64,000 nt of DNA from Salinirubellus litoreus (GCF_037335815.1 NZ_CP147841.1:434001-498000), one strand, 5' to 3'. Counted from the first letter of the stretch, positions 32,651 through 43,055 are shown. Program-made: numbers and translations. The notes: generated from the sequence alone by a model not told the origin.

Positions 32651-33631
32651 ATGAGCGAGGCCACGGACGCCGACGCGCCGGCGCGGGGGCGGGAGGTCTG
32701 GATCGAGAAGTACCGCCCACAGCGGCTGGAGGATGTGGTGGGCCACGAGCACATCACCGAGCGCCTGCGGTCGTACATCCGGCGGGACGACCTGCCGCAC
32801 CTCCTGTTCGCGGGCCCCGCGGGGGTGGGCAAGACCACCTCGGCGGTCGCCATCGCCAAGGAGGTCTACGGCGAGGAGTGGCGCGAGAACTTCCTCGAAC
32901 TCAACGCCTCCGACGAGCGGGGGATCGACGTGGTCCGCGACCGCATCAAGAGCTTCGCGCGGTCGTCGTTCGGCGGGTTCGACTACCGCATCATATTCCT
33001 CGACGAGGCGGACGCGCTCACCAGCGACGCCCAGTCCGCGCTCCGGCGGACGATGGAGCAGTTCTCCAACAACACGCGCTTCGTCCTCTCGTGTAACTAC
33101 TCCTCGCAGATCATCGACCCGATCCAGTCCCGGTGTGCGGTGTTCCGGTTCTCGCCGCTGGGCGACGAGGCCGTCGAGGAAACCGTCCGGGAGATCGCCG
33201 ACGCGGAGGGGATCGAGGTGACCGACGACGGCGTCGAGGCGCTCGTCTACGCCGCCGACGGGGACATGCGCAAGGCGATCAACGGCCTCCAGGCCGCCGC
33301 GGTGCTCGGGGGAACGGTCGACGAGGAGGCGGTCTACGCCATCACCTCGACGGCGCGCCCCGAGGAGATCCGCGAGATGGTCACGCTGGCCCTCGACGGG
33401 GAGTTCACGGCCGCGCGCGCCAAGCTGGACGAGCTACTCGTCGACTCGGGCATCGCCGGCGACGACATCATCGACCAGCTCCACCGCTCGGTCTGGGAGT
33501 TCGGCCTCGACGAGCGCGAGGCGGTGCGGGTGATGGAACGCATCGGCGAGACGGACTACCGCATCACCGCGGGGGCCAACGAGCAGGTCCAGCTGGAGGC
33601 GCTGCTGGCGTCACTCGCGCTCGGTGAGTGA
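32651..33631 (+). CDS. rfcA: replication factor C small subunit
   Basis: 326 residues, AAA+ clamp loader subunit that opens and loads PCNA on DNA. Walker A GPAGVGKTT, Walker B IIFLDEADAL, sensor 1 VLSCNYSSQI and the arginine-finger motif QSRCAVFRF are intact; a C-terminal helical collar follows. The N-terminal EVWIEKYRPQRLEDVVGHE is the RFC signature. No intein is present, although RFC genes are frequent intein hosts. TTTATG 25-30 nt before the ATG marks a leaderless promoter. Confidence 0.96.
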   Translation: MSEATDADAPARGREVWIEKYRPQRLEDVVGHEHITERLRSYIRRDDLPHLLFAGPAGVGKTTSAVAIAKEVYGEEWRENFLELNASDERGIDVVRDRIKSFARSSFGGFDYRIIFLDEADALTSDAQSALRRTMEQFSNNTRFVLSCNYSSQIIDPIQSRCAVFRFSPLGDEAVEETVREIADAEGIEVTDDGVEALVYAADGDMRKAINGLQAAAVLGGTVDEEAVYAITSTARPEEIREMVTLALDGEFTAARAKLDELLVDSGIAGDDIIDQLHRSVWEFGLDEREAVRVMERIGETDYRITAGANEQVQLEALLASLALGE

Positions 33632-33752
33632 CTCGCCCGCGACTCCCCATCGACTCGCCGTCGGGGAACCTGGACCCGACCGCGCCCGCGAGCGGTGACC
33701 CGGACCGCGCGTTCGGAACCCTTTTGGAACCAGTCGGCCGAACTGGACGGTA

Positions 33753-36533
33753 ATGAGCGATCTCACGGAGGAGTACCAACTCGAGTACTTCCGGGAGGAG
33801 GGGTTCCACAGGAAGGAGTGTCCGTCCTGTGGCGACCACTTCTGGACACGCGACCCGGACCGGGAGCTCTGCGGCGAGCCGCCCTGCGAGGAGTACGACT
33901 TCATCGACGATCCCGGCTTCGACCACGAGTACACGTTAGAGGAGATGCGCGAGGCGTTCCTCTCGTACTTCGAGGAGCGCGGCCACGAGCGCATCGAGCC
34001 CTATCCGGTGGCGGCGAACCGCTGGCGCGACGACGTCCTGCTGACGCAGGCGTCGATCTACGACTTCCAGCCGCTCGTCACCTCCGGGCGGACGCCGCCC
34101 CCGGCCAACCCGCTCTGTATCAGCCAGCCCTGCATCCGGATGCAGGACATCGACAACGTGGGCAAGACGGGCCGGCACACGATGGCGTTCGAGATGATGG
34201 CCCACCACGCGTTCAACACCCGCGAGGACGCGACGGGCTACGCCTACGAGGGCGAGGTCTACTGGAAGGACGAGACCGTCGAGCTCTGCGAGGGGCTGTT
34301 CGCGGAGATGGGCGTCGACACCACGGAGGTCACCTACATCGAGGACCCGTGGGTCGGCGGCGGCAACGCGGGGCCCGCCATCGAGGTCATCTACAAGGGG
34401 CTCGAACTCGCCACGCTCGTCTTCATGTCGATGGAGGCCGACGAGGACGGCGACTACCTCCTGAAGGACGGCAACCGCTACTCGAAGATGGACACGTACA
34501 TCGTCGACACCGGCTACGGGCTGGAGCGGTGGACGTGGATGTCCCAGGGTACGCCCACCGTCTACGAGGCCGTCTACCCCGAGATGATCTCCTTCCTGAA
34601 GGACAACGCCGAGCTCGAACACACCGAGGCCGAGGAGGAGCTGGTCCACCGCGCCGCGAAGCTCGCCGGCCACATGGACATCGACGAGGCCGAGGATCTC
34701 GAAACCGCTCGCGGCGACATCGCGGCCGAGCTCGACGTCGACGTCGACGAGCTCGAGGCGCTGATGGAGCCCCTGGAGGACATCTACGCCATCGCAGATC
34801 ACTGCCGTACGCTGGCGTACATGCTCGGCGACGGCATCGTCCCCTCGAACGTCGGGACGGGCTACCTCGCGCGGATGGTGCTCCGGCGCACGAAGCGGCT
34901 GGCGGACAACGTCGGCGTCGACGCCCCGCTCGACGAACTGGTCGACATGCAGGCCGAGCGGCTCGGCTACGAGAACCGCGACACCGTTCGTGACATCGTC
35001 CGGACCGAGATCGAGAAGTACCGCGAGACGCTCGATCGGGGCGGCCGCCGGGTGCGCGCGCTCGCCGACGAGTACGCCGGGCGCGAGGAGCCCATCCCCC
35101 TGGAGGAGATCGTCGAGCTCTACGACAGCCACGGCATCCAGCCGGACATGGTCGAGGAGATCGCCGAGGAGCGGGGCGCGAGCGTCGAGATACCCGACGA
35201 CTTCTACGCGCAGGTCGCCCAGCGACACGGCGGCCCCGCGACCGAGGAGACCGCCGACCCCTACGCGGACGTCCGGGACCGCATCGCCGAGCTCCCCGGC
35301 ACGGAGAAGCTGTTCTACGAGGACCAGGGCCGGACGGAGTTCGAGGCAGTCGTCCTCGACGTCATCGATCGCGGCGAGGACGGCTACGACGTGGCGCTCG
35401 ACCAGACGATGTTCTACCCGGAGGGCGGCGGCCAGCCCGCCGACGTCGGCACGCTCTCGACCGACGACGCCACGGTGGAGGTAGAGGACGTCCAGGAGGT
35501 CGACGGCGTTGTGCTCCACCGGACTGACGACGCCCCGGGGAAAGGCGAGTTCGTCCGGGGACAGGTCGACGGGACGCGCCGTCGCCGGCTGATGCGCAAC
35601 CACACCGCGACCCACATCGTCGGCCACGCCGCCCGACAGGTGCTCGGCGACCACGTCAGACAGGCCGGCGCGCAGAAGGGCCTCGACAGGTCACGCCTGG
35701 ACGTCACCCACTACGAGCGGATCTCCCGGGAGGAGGTGAAGGCCATCGAGCGCGTCGCCAACGGGATCGTCCGCGAGGACTCCCCGGTCAAGCAGGAGTG
35801 GCTCGACCGCAACGACGCGCAGGCCCGCCACGGGTTCGACCTGTTCCAGGGCGGGATCCCGCCGGGAACGCAGGTCCGGGTCCTCACAGTCGGCGAGGAC
35901 GTCCAGGCGTGTGCGGGGACCCACGTCGCCCGGACCGGCGAGATAGGCACCATCAAGATCCTGGGAACCGAGCGGGTCCAGGACGGCGTCGAACGGATCA
36001 CCTTCGCGGCCGGCGACGCGGCCATCGACGCCACACAGCGCGTCGAGGACGCCCTCTACGACGCCGCCGAGGTGCTCGACGTCGATCCAGAGGCGGTCCC
36101 GGACACCGCGGCGCGGTTCTTCGAGGAGTGGAAGGAGCGGGGCAAGCGCGTCGAGGAGCTCAAGGAGCAGCTCGCCGAGGCCCGCGCGTCGGGCGGTGGT
36201 GGCGGCGAGGAGGTCGATATCGGCGGGACGACGGCGGTGATCCAGCGGCTCGACGCCGACATGGACGAGCTCCGCGCGACGGCCAACGCCATCAGCGAGG
36301 AGGGGAACGTGGCGGTCGTCGGCTCCGGGCGCGACGGCGCGACGTTCGTCGTCGCGGTCCCCGACGGGGTGGGGATCAACGCCGGCGACGTCGTCTCGCG
36401 GCTCGCCGGGAAAGTCGGCGGCGGCGGCGGCGGCCCGCCGGACTTCGCCCAGGGCGGCGGCCCGGACGCGGACGCGCTCGACGACGCGCTCGACGACGCC
36501 CCGGACGTCCTCAAGCGCGTCCTGAACGCCTGA
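33753..36533 (+). CDS. alaS: alanyl-tRNA synthetase (archaeal type)
   Basis: 926 residues. Archaeal N-terminal extension with a CxxC...C zinc-ribbon-like segment (KECPSCGDHF, LCGEPPC), class II catalytic core (~55-400; TQASIYDFQPLV, CIRMQDIDNVG), tRNA-recognition helices, editing domain with the zinc ligands NHTATHIVGHAA and CAGTHVARTG (~610-720), then a helical and Gly-rich C-Ala domain (~760-926; GGGGGGPPDFAQGGG). All parts are full length. TTTTGG box 26-31 nt upstream. Confidence 0.97.
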   Translation: MSDLTEEYQLEYFREEGFHRKECPSCGDHFWTRDPDRELCGEPPCEEYDFIDDPGFDHEYTLEEMREAFLSYFEERGHERIEPYPVAANRWRDDVLLTQASIYDFQPLVTSGRTPPPANPLCISQPCIRMQDIDNVGKTGRHTMAFEMMAHHAFNTREDATGYAYEGEVYWKDETVELCEGLFAEMGVDTTEVTYIEDPWVGGGNAGPAIEVIYKGLELATLVFMSMEADEDGDYLLKDGNRYSKMDTYIVDTGYGLERWTWMSQGTPTVYEAVYPEMISFLKDNAELEHTEAEEELVHRAAKLAGHMDIDEAEDLETARGDIAAELDVDVDELEALMEPLEDIYAIADHCRTLAYMLGDGIVPSNVGTGYLARMVLRRTKRLADNVGVDAPLDELVDMQAERLGYENRDTVRDIVRTEIEKYRETLDRGGRRVRALADEYAGREEPIPLEEIVELYDSHGIQPDMVEEIAEERGASVEIPDDFYAQVAQRHGGPATEETADPYADVRDRIAELPGTEKLFYEDQGRTEFEAVVLDVIDRGEDGYDVALDQTMFYPEGGGQPADVGTLSTDDATVEVEDVQEVDGVVLHRTDDAPGKGEFVRGQVDGTRRRRLMRNHTATHIVGHAARQVLGDHVRQAGAQKGLDRSRLDVTHYERISREEVKAIERVANGIVREDSPVKQEWLDRNDAQARHGFDLFQGGIPPGTQVRVLTVGEDVQACAGTHVARTGEIGTIKILGTERVQDGVERITFAAGDAAIDATQRVEDALYDAAEVLDVDPEAVPDTAARFFEEWKERGKRVEELKEQLAEARASGGGGGEEVDIGGTTAVIQRLDADMDELRATANAISEEGNVAVVGSGRDGATFVVAVPDGVGINAGDVVSRLAGKVGGGGGGPPDFAQGGGPDADALDDALDDAPDVLKRVLNA

Positions 36534-36604
36534 ATCGCGGCCTCGCCCGATCCCCCTGGACCGACGTTCGCGAGGGATTTCTCCCGTCGGAGCCTACGGT
36601 ACCC

Positions 36605-37264
36605 ATGACCGTCATCGCCGAGTACGCCTTCCTGCCCGAGTCGTTCCCGCTCGGCGAGGCCGTCCGGGCCCCGCCGGGCACCCGGATCGAGCTCGAGCGG
36701 GTCGTCCCGACCGATCAGGGCTCGCTCCCGTACGTCTGGGTCGAGGGCGACGACCCGGACGAGTTCGTCGAGACCCTCCGCGTACAGCCCGCCGTCGCGT
36801 CGGTCGACGTGCTCGACCGACACGACTCAGCGGTTCCCCTCCGGGTCCGGTGGACGGGCGTGGAGAGCGTCGTCCGCTGGTTCGACCGGAGCGACGCGAC
36901 GCTGCTCGAACTGGTCGGCGACGCGGAGGAGTGGATGCTCCGGTTCCGGGGTCGGTACGAGGACGCCGAGGCGTTCGACGCGCACTGTCGCGACCTGGAA
37001 GCGGCGTTCAAGCTACGCCGGCTGTACAGCCCGAGCGACGGGACGGCGGTGCTCGGACCGCGGGTCACGGAGACACAGCAGGAGACGCTCCGGCTGGCCT
37101 ACGAGGCGGGCTACTACGAGGAGCCCCGCGAGACGACGCTCGGCGAACTCGCGGCCGAACTCGGCGTCGGCGAGCGGGCCGGCTCACGCCGGCTCCGTCG
37201 GGGCGTCCGGAGCCTCCTCGCCACCACGTTCGGGGACCGGTCTTCGGCCCGCGAGGACGTGTAG
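36605..37264 (+). CDS. Bat-type helix-turn-helix regulator (HTH_10)
   Basis: 219 residues. The C-terminal HTH_10 domain (~155-215) reads LGPRVTETQQETLRLAYEAGYYEEPRE in pieces, then TTLGELAAELGVGERAGSRRLRRG, the pattern of bacterio-opsin activator-like regulators. Residues 1-150 form the N-terminal domain often paired with it (EYAFLPESFPLGEAV...), thought to sense ligands. About 70 bp after alaS; GGATTTCTC ~30 nt upstream may be its own promoter. Target unknown. Confidence 0.88.
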   Translation: MTVIAEYAFLPESFPLGEAVRAPPGTRIELERVVPTDQGSLPYVWVEGDDPDEFVETLRVQPAVASVDVLDRHDSAVPLRVRWTGVESVVRWFDRSDATLLELVGDAEEWMLRFRGRYEDAEAFDAHCRDLEAAFKLRRLYSPSDGTAVLGPRVTETQQETLRLAYEAGYYEEPRETTLGELAAELGVGERAGSRRLRRGVRSLLATTFGDRSSAREDV

Positions 37265-37497
37265 GCGTTCCCCATCGAACGAGCGTCGTGATACCGCGCG
37301 GTACCGTTCGGGACAGTGTCGGTGGACGACGGCCCCGGAATCTCCCGCGGTCGTCAAGCCGGAGGCCCCGCTCGACCTCCCCCCGTGGGCCCCGGGTCAC
37401 CGACGCCGTGCGGCGAGGCGATCATCGACGGCGAGGCGTCCCGAGGTGGTACCCGGGAGAGCCCGATCGCCCAGCGCCCGGTAGCCGCTCCCGGAGC

Positions 37498-38607
37498 TCA
37501 GAACGGGAGACCGTCGAGCAGCGCGTCGATATCGTGCTCGTCGTTGAACGCGTGGACCGACGCCCGAACCGTGTTCGAGCGGGGGACGTCCCGGATGTGG
37601 ACGTCCCGGTCGAGGAGCCGTTCGACGGTCCCCTCGGGGTCGTCGACCTCGAAAGCGACCAGGCCGGACTCGAACTCGCGGGGCGAGACGAGCCGTTCCT
37701 CGGGGATCCCCGTCTTCAGCCGGTCGGTCAGCTCGCGGATGCGCTCGCGTATCGTCCCGAGGCCGATCTCCTCGTGTACCGCGATGGCCTCGCGGAGCGC
37801 CGCGTACGGCGCGAGGTTGGCCGTCCCGACCTCGAGACGGCGGGCACCGTCGTGGTAGTCGAGGGGTGTCGCCGTCGAGTCGTCGACGCTCCGGTAGCCG
37901 ACGTGCCGGGGGCGGAGCTCGTCGGCGAGGTCGGGGTCGACCCAGACGAACCCCGAACCCCAGGTCCCGAGGAGCCACTTGTGACCGGCGGCGACGACGA
38001 CGTCCGCGCCCCACTCGCGGGGGCGGACGGCCTCCTGGCCGGGCGACTGGACGGCGTCGACGAGGACACGCGCGCCGGCGTCGTGGGCGACGTCGGCCAC
38101 CTCGCGCAGGGGGAGGCGGCTGCCGTGGAGCCAGGAGATCGAGTTGAGACAGACCAGCTTCGCTCCGTCCACGGCGTCCTTCAGGTCGTCCATGTCCGGG
38201 CTACCGGAGGGACAGGCCACCTCGCGGACCTCACAGCCCTCCTCTTCGAGCCGGGCCCACGGGATGACCCCCGCGGGGTGTTCGAGATCCGTCCGGACGA
38301 CGGCGTCGCCCTCGGCCCAGTCCATCGCGTTCGCCACGCGGGAGATCCCGTCGGCGGTGCTGCCGGCGAGGGCGATCTCGCTCGCCGAGGCGTCGAGCAG
38401 GCCGGCGACCGCCTCGCGCGTCGTCTCGTAGCCCTCGTAGGCCGAGACGTACGGCCCGGGGTCGATCGTCGCCTCGTGCTCGTGTCGGGCCAGTTCCTCG
38501 CTCGCCGCGCGGACGATCCGCCGGGGCGAGGGACCGCTCGCTCCCGTGTTCAGGTAGACGCACTCCTCGCAGACGGGGATGTCCGCACGGAGCTCTTCGA
38601 GGTCCAT
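37498..38607 (-). CDS. class V aminotransferase (cysteine desulfurase-like fold)
   Basis: 369 residues, fold type I PLP protein. The PLP lysine is in VVAAGHKWLLGTWGSGF, the cofactor Asp in VLVDAVQSPGQ, and the N-terminus VYLNTGASGPSPRR is typical of SufS/isopenicillin-N-epimerase-like members. The active-site Cys loop of desulfurases (RSGxHC) is not present; the equivalent region reads EVGTANLAPYAALREAI. So it is probably an aminotransferase or lyase of unknown substrate. GGCATAAGGG ~27 nt upstream gives a leaderless start. Confidence 0.87.
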   Translation of the reverse strand: MDLEELRADIPVCEECVYLNTGASGPSPRRIVRAASEELARHEHEATIDPGPYVSAYEGYETTREAVAGLLDASASEIALAGSTADGISRVANAMDWAEGDAVVRTDLEHPAGVIPWARLEEEGCEVREVACPSGSPDMDDLKDAVDGAKLVCLNSISWLHGSRLPLREVADVAHDAGARVLVDAVQSPGQEAVRPREWGADVVVAAGHKWLLGTWGSGFVWVDPDLADELRPRHVGYRSVDDSTATPLDYHDGARRLEVGTANLAPYAALREAIAVHEEIGLGTIRERIRELTDRLKTGIPEERLVSPREFESGLVAFEVDDPEGTVERLLDRDVHIRDVPRSNTVRASVHAFNDEHDIDALLDGLPF

Positions 38608-38809
38608 GTGGGCCGTTCGGCCACCGGTCCCTTATGCCTGCCTCAGTGCGCGAGGGTCGGTCGGGTCGGCGTGGATCACGGCAACGCGCGGAGTCGGGCC
38701 GCGAGCGTCGACCTCGTTCGAGGGAGGCGGCGATTGCGTGACGGGGAACGCGAAGGGAGCAGGAGGGGTTGGGGGTACGCTTTTGTGCCCGGTTTCCGCT
38801 ACCGGGGAC

Positions 38810-40726
38810 ATGGCGACAACGATTGAACTCGACCCCGTCTCCGAGCCCGAATACGGCGTGACGGTCCACCAGGACCTCGGCGTCGAGGTCCGCGACGGCA
38901 CGCGCCTCTCGACCGACGTCTACCGGCCCGCCGATTCGGACGGGGAGCCCATCGACGATCCGAAGCCGGCGCTGCTGGTCCGGACACCCTACGACAAGCG
39001 CGATCGGACCCGGATGGAGGACCACGGCCGGTGGTACGCGAAGCGGGGGTACGTCGTCGCCATCCAGGACGTGCGCGGCCGCTACGCGAGCGAGGGTGAG
39101 TTCTACCTGCTCGTGAACGAGCCCGAGGACGGCTACGACACCGTCGAGTGGCTCGCCGATCGGCCCTACTGCGACGGGCAGGTGGGGACGATGGGGACCT
39201 CCTACATGGCGTGGGTCCAGAGCGCCCTCGCGACGCTCGACCCCCCGTCGCTCTCGGCGATGTTCGTCAACCAGGGGGCCGCGAACGGCTGGGAGGCCGT
39301 CCTCCGCCACAACGGGGCCTTCGAGATGCGCTGGCTCACCTGGGGGCTCACCATCGGCGGCGGGTTCGCCAGGCGCGCACTGGAGGATTCCGACGTCCAG
39401 CGGGCGCTCGCGGACGTCGACACCCGCCGGGTGCTCGAGAACGAGCCCGTTCTCGCGGGACAGTCGCCGCTCCGGCACATCCCGGACTACGAGACCTGGG
39501 TCCGGGAGCTGATGACGACCCCCGGCGACGACGAGCTCTGGGACTCGCGGGGGCTGAATTTCACTAAATACGCGGCGGAGAGCGCGGACGTCCCGACCGT
39601 CTACGCGGGCGGGTGGTACGACTCCTACACGAAGGCCACGAGCGATAGTTTCCGCACGTTCTCGGAGGCCAAGGGGAGCGACCACTACCTGATCGTGGGC
39701 CCGTGGACCCACGGTGGGGTCGCCTCCTGGAGCAAGCCCTACTCGGGCGAGGCGTGGTTCGGCGAACCCGCCGTCACCGCGTACCTGGAGACCCGACTGG
39801 CGTTCTTCGACCGCTACCTGAAGGGCGAGGAGTGCTGGGACCGCGACCCGGTCACGTACTTCCGGATGGCGGCGGGCGAGGAGCCGACGACGGCGACCGG
39901 GACCGGGTCGGGCAAACTCCGGCACGGCGGCACCTGGGCCAGTGCGAGCGACTGGCCGCTCCCGAGTACGGAGGAGACGCGCTACTACGCCCACCCCGAC
40001 GGGACGCTCGCACCCCACGAGCCCGACGCCGAGGAGGCGAGCACGACGTACGAGTTCGACCCCGCCGATCCGGTCCCGACGCTCGGCGGGAACTGCTCGT
40101 CGTACTACACGTTCGAGCAGCGAGAGGAGACGATCGAGGAGCTCCCGCTCGCCGACCGGCCGACGCTGAGCATCACCGGGAGAGGCGGGTTCGACCAGCG
40201 GACTCGGGAGGGTACGTTCGGGGCGGACCCGCCGTACGGTCCGCTGGAGGAGCGCGACGACGTGCTCGTCTTCCGGACGCCCCCCCTAGACGAACCGGTC
40301 GAGATCGCCGGACCGATCCGGGTGAGGGTGTACGGCTCGACGGACGCTCCCGACACGGACTTCACGGCGAAGCTGATCGACGAGTACCCCTCCAGTCCCG
40401 ATTTCCCGGGCGGGTTCGCGCTCAACCTCTGTGACTCGGTCTGTCGGGCGAGGTACCGGGGCTACCGACGGGAGCCCGATCCCGTGGAGCCCGGCGAGGT
40501 GTACGCGTTCGACATGGAGCCGTACCCGACGGCCAACCGGTTCGCGGCGGGCCACCGAATCCGACTCGACGTCTCCTCGTCGAACTACCCGCGGTACGAC
40601 GTCAACCACAACACCGGGGAGTCGCCGGGCGGCCGGGAGCGGCGCGTCGCCACCAATACCGTCCACCACGACGCAGAGCACCCGACGCACGTCGAGTTGC
40701 CGATCCGGCCGCTCTCCGGGGAGTGA
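38810..40726 (+). CDS. CocE/NonD-family hydrolase (X-Pro dipeptidyl-peptidase-like)
   Basis: 638 residues. The alpha/beta-hydrolase core (~20-400) has the oxyanion segment RTPYDKRDR, the nucleophile elbow GTMGTSYMAW with Ser, and a late catalytic His in VGPWTHGG. The C-terminal jelly-roll domain (~410-630; DTDFTAKLIDEYP, GHRIRLDVSSSNYPRYD) is the galactose-binding-like fold of the CocE family. Members cleave esters, acyl-amides or Xaa-Pro peptides; no signal peptide is seen. CTTTTG box ~27 nt upstream. Confidence 0.9.
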   Translation: MATTIELDPVSEPEYGVTVHQDLGVEVRDGTRLSTDVYRPADSDGEPIDDPKPALLVRTPYDKRDRTRMEDHGRWYAKRGYVVAIQDVRGRYASEGEFYLLVNEPEDGYDTVEWLADRPYCDGQVGTMGTSYMAWVQSALATLDPPSLSAMFVNQGAANGWEAVLRHNGAFEMRWLTWGLTIGGGFARRALEDSDVQRALADVDTRRVLENEPVLAGQSPLRHIPDYETWVRELMTTPGDDELWDSRGLNFTKYAAESADVPTVYAGGWYDSYTKATSDSFRTFSEAKGSDHYLIVGPWTHGGVASWSKPYSGEAWFGEPAVTAYLETRLAFFDRYLKGEECWDRDPVTYFRMAAGEEPTTATGTGSGKLRHGGTWASASDWPLPSTEETRYYAHPDGTLAPHEPDAEEASTTYEFDPADPVPTLGGNCSSYYTFEQREETIEELPLADRPTLSITGRGGFDQRTREGTFGADPPYGPLEERDDVLVFRTPPLDEPVEIAGPIRVRVYGSTDAPDTDFTAKLIDEYPSSPDFPGGFALNLCDSVCRARYRGYRREPDPVEPGEVYAFDMEPYPTANRFAAGHRIRLDVSSSNYPRYDVNHNTGESPGGRERRVATNTVHHDAEHPTHVELPIRPLSGE

Positions 40727-40757
40727 ACGTGCCCGGACGGCCGATCGCCGCGTGCGG

Positions 40758-41684
40758 CTACGCGTCGGGGTAGGGGACGTCGAGTTCGTCGCCGTCGTCG
40801 GGGACGAAACACCGGCCGTCGAACGCCTCGCGGGCCTGGCGGGCCAGCGGCGCGACGTCGCCGGCGTACCGGGAGGAGACGTGCGTGAGCGCGAGCCGCT
40901 CCGTGCCCGCTTCGGCGGCCACTTCGGCGGCCTCCCGCGCCGTGGAGTGACCGGTCGGCCCCGCCCGTTCGGCCCAGTCGTCGGCGAACGTCGCGTCGTG
41001 GATCAGGAGGTCGGCACCGTCCGCCGCCTCGACGGTCGCGTCCGCGGGACGCGTGTCGCCCGTGTAGACCACCCGCCGGCCGGGGCGGGGCTCGCCGACG
41101 ACCTGTTCGGGGCGGACGACCGTGCCGTCCTCGAGTTCGACCGGCTCGCCCCCGTGGAGCGTCGAGAACTTCGGGCCGACCGGGACGCCGAGTTCCTCGG
41201 CCCGCTCGCGGTCGAACCGACCCTTGCGGTCGTCCTCGACGAGGGCGAACCCCACCGAACGGGTACGGTGTTCGGTCTCGAACGCCCGGACCTCGAAGCC
41301 CTCGCCGCGGTAGGCGACGTCGCCCGGCCCGACCTCGTTGATCCGGATCGGGAAGCTCGGGCGGGTCGCGCTCCCGTCGATGAGACTCCGGATCGCTCGA
41401 CGCTCCCCGTTCGGGACGTGAAGCGCGATACTCGCCTCGCGGTCGTTGAAGTCCCAGGTCTGGAACAGGCCGGGGATGCCGAGCGTGTGGTCGCCGTGGG
41501 TGTGCGTGACGAACAGGTGCGAGACGTCGAACCCGGTGCCAAAGCGCATCATCTGTCGCTGGGTCCCCTCCCCGCAGTCGAAGAGGAGGCGCTCGCCCTC
41601 CCGGCGGACGAGGACGCCACTCGTGTTCCGGCGGACCGTCGGGACCGCACCGCTGGTCCCGAGGAACGTCACGCACAGGGACAT
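40758..41684 (-). CDS. rnz: ribonuclease Z (tRNA 3' endonuclease)
   Basis: 308 residues, metallo-beta-lactamase fold. It removes 3' trailers from tRNA precursors. The signature THTHGDHTLGIPGLF carries the zinc ligands, with later ligands in VVYTGDTRPAD and GHSTAREAAEV and a C-terminal LTHVSSRYAGD. The N-terminus VTFLGTSGAVPTVRRNTSG matches the short archaeal/bacterial type. A CGTATAACC box lies ~23-31 nt before the ATG. Confidence 0.95.
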   Translation of the reverse strand: MSLCVTFLGTSGAVPTVRRNTSGVLVRREGERLLFDCGEGTQRQMMRFGTGFDVSHLFVTHTHGDHTLGIPGLFQTWDFNDREASIALHVPNGERRAIRSLIDGSATRPSFPIRINEVGPGDVAYRGEGFEVRAFETEHRTRSVGFALVEDDRKGRFDRERAEELGVPVGPKFSTLHGGEPVELEDGTVVRPEQVVGEPRPGRRVVYTGDTRPADATVEAADGADLLIHDATFADDWAERAGPTGHSTAREAAEVAAEAGTERLALTHVSSRYAGDVAPLARQAREAFDGRCFVPDDGDELDVPYPDA

Positions 41685-42005
41685 ACCTCGACCTGCGGGG
41701 CGGACCGGTTATACGCCCTTCGGAACCTGGCATCCGGGAGCGAGTTCGGGCTTGTGCTTCGTCCTCTAAGCGGGATAGTGAGGCGGGTGTGCTGGGGGAG
41801 AACAGCGGAGTGAGCGGACCAACAGCAGGCGATGACGGGGGGAGGCGAGGGGTGTCCGACCCGCGGGTACCGGGGGCCCTGGGGCTGACAGGCGGTGTCC
41901 GGTCGCATTCGGCGGGGGGCGACACCACGCTCTCGCGAGACCCCCGCGACGGTCGTCAGGTCACACCGGGGGGTGGTCGCGGTCTCCTACGAAAAGGTGA
42001 GGGGG
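41685..42005. other. 321-bp intergenic region upstream of rnz
   Basis: The proximal 30 bp hold the rnz promoter (box at 41707-41715, minus strand). The rest, up to the ilvE stop, shows no gene with a start context, no strong hairpin and no T-tract. The many open frames are GC-driven. I see nothing further in it. Confidence 0.5.
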
Positions 42006-42944
42006 CTACTCCATCTCGACGTAGGTGAACCAGTCGTCGTGATCGTCCGTCCGGCGCTCGACGACGTCGAAGAACCGCGACTGAATGTCCTCGGTCACCG
42101 GCCCCCGGGAGCCGTCGCCGATGACGTTGTCGTCGACGGTCCGGATGGGGGTGACCTCCGCGGCGGTCCCGCTGAAGAACAGTTCGTCGGCGGTGTAGAG
42201 CTGTCCGCGGCCGATGCTCGCCTCGTCGTGGACCGTGTAGCCGAGGTCACGGGCCAGCTCGATGACCGTCCGGCGGGTGATCCCGTCGAGGATGGACTCG
42301 GAGAGCCCCGGGGTGTAGATCTCCCCATCGTTGACCATGAAGATGTTCTCGCCGGGACCCTCGGCGACGTCCCCCTCCTTGTTGAGGACGATGGCCTCGA
42401 CGTAGCCGTTCCGGCGGGCTTCCTCGCCGGCCAGCATCGAGTTGATGTACGGCCCGGTCGCCTTGACGTTCGTCGGGATCTGCGAGGAGTGGTGCTTGCG
42501 CCAGGAGGAGACCATCACGTCGACGCCCTCCTCTAGGGCCTCCTCGCCGAGGTAGGTTCCCCAGGGCCAGCAGGCGATCATGGTCCGCGTCGGGCACTCC
42601 TTCGGGGAGACCCCGAGCGAGTTGTAGCCGTAGTAGACGAGCGGGCGGATGTAACAGGATTCGAGCTCCTGCCGGCGGATGAGCTCGGTCGTGGCCTCGG
42701 TGAGTTCCTCGGGGTCGTGCTCGATGTCGTGGTCGAGGGGCCGCGCGGACTTGTAGAGCCGGTCGAGGTGCTCGTCCCAGCGGAACAGCGCGGGGCCGCG
42801 TTCGGTCTCGTAACAGCGGACCCCCTCGAACACCGCCGTGCCGTAGTGGAGGCTGTGTGTCAGGACGTGGACCTGCGCCTCGTCCCACGGGACGAACTCC
42901 CCGTCCATCCAGATCGTATCGACGTCCATCTCGTCGAATCCCAT
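42006..42944 (-). CDS. ilvE: branched-chain amino acid aminotransferase
   Basis: 312 residues, fold type IV PLP enzyme for the last step of valine, leucine and isoleucine synthesis. Visible motifs: HYGTAVFEGVRCYE near the N-terminus, the PLP lysine segment IPTNVKATGPYINSMLA, the class IV signature EAIVLNKEGDVAEGPGENIF, and a C-terminal LFFSGTAAEVTPIRTVD. Start at MGFDEMDVDTIW, with ACTCATTACGC ~27 nt upstream. Confidence 0.95.
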   Translation of the reverse strand: MGFDEMDVDTIWMDGEFVPWDEAQVHVLTHSLHYGTAVFEGVRCYETERGPALFRWDEHLDRLYKSARPLDHDIEHDPEELTEATTELIRRQELESCYIRPLVYYGYNSLGVSPKECPTRTMIACWPWGTYLGEEALEEGVDVMVSSWRKHHSSQIPTNVKATGPYINSMLAGEEARRNGYVEAIVLNKEGDVAEGPGENIFMVNDGEIYTPGLSESILDGITRRTVIELARDLGYTVHDEASIGRGQLYTADELFFSGTAAEVTPIRTVDDNVIGDGSRGPVTEDIQSRFFDVVERRTDDHDDWFTYVEME

Positions 42945-43055
42945 ACCCGGGGGTCGGTGGCCCGCGTAATGAGTGTTGACGGTCCGTGCCAGGGCGTAAC
43001 GGACGTCCCGACCGGGTGAAGGGGAGGAGAGAGGGAGGGGAAGGGTGAGAAGGTA

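Noticed and set aside
33936..35654. 572-codon open frame antisense to alaS
   Set aside because: It mirrors alaS codons, is Val/Arg/Asp-rich without motifs, and has no promoter.
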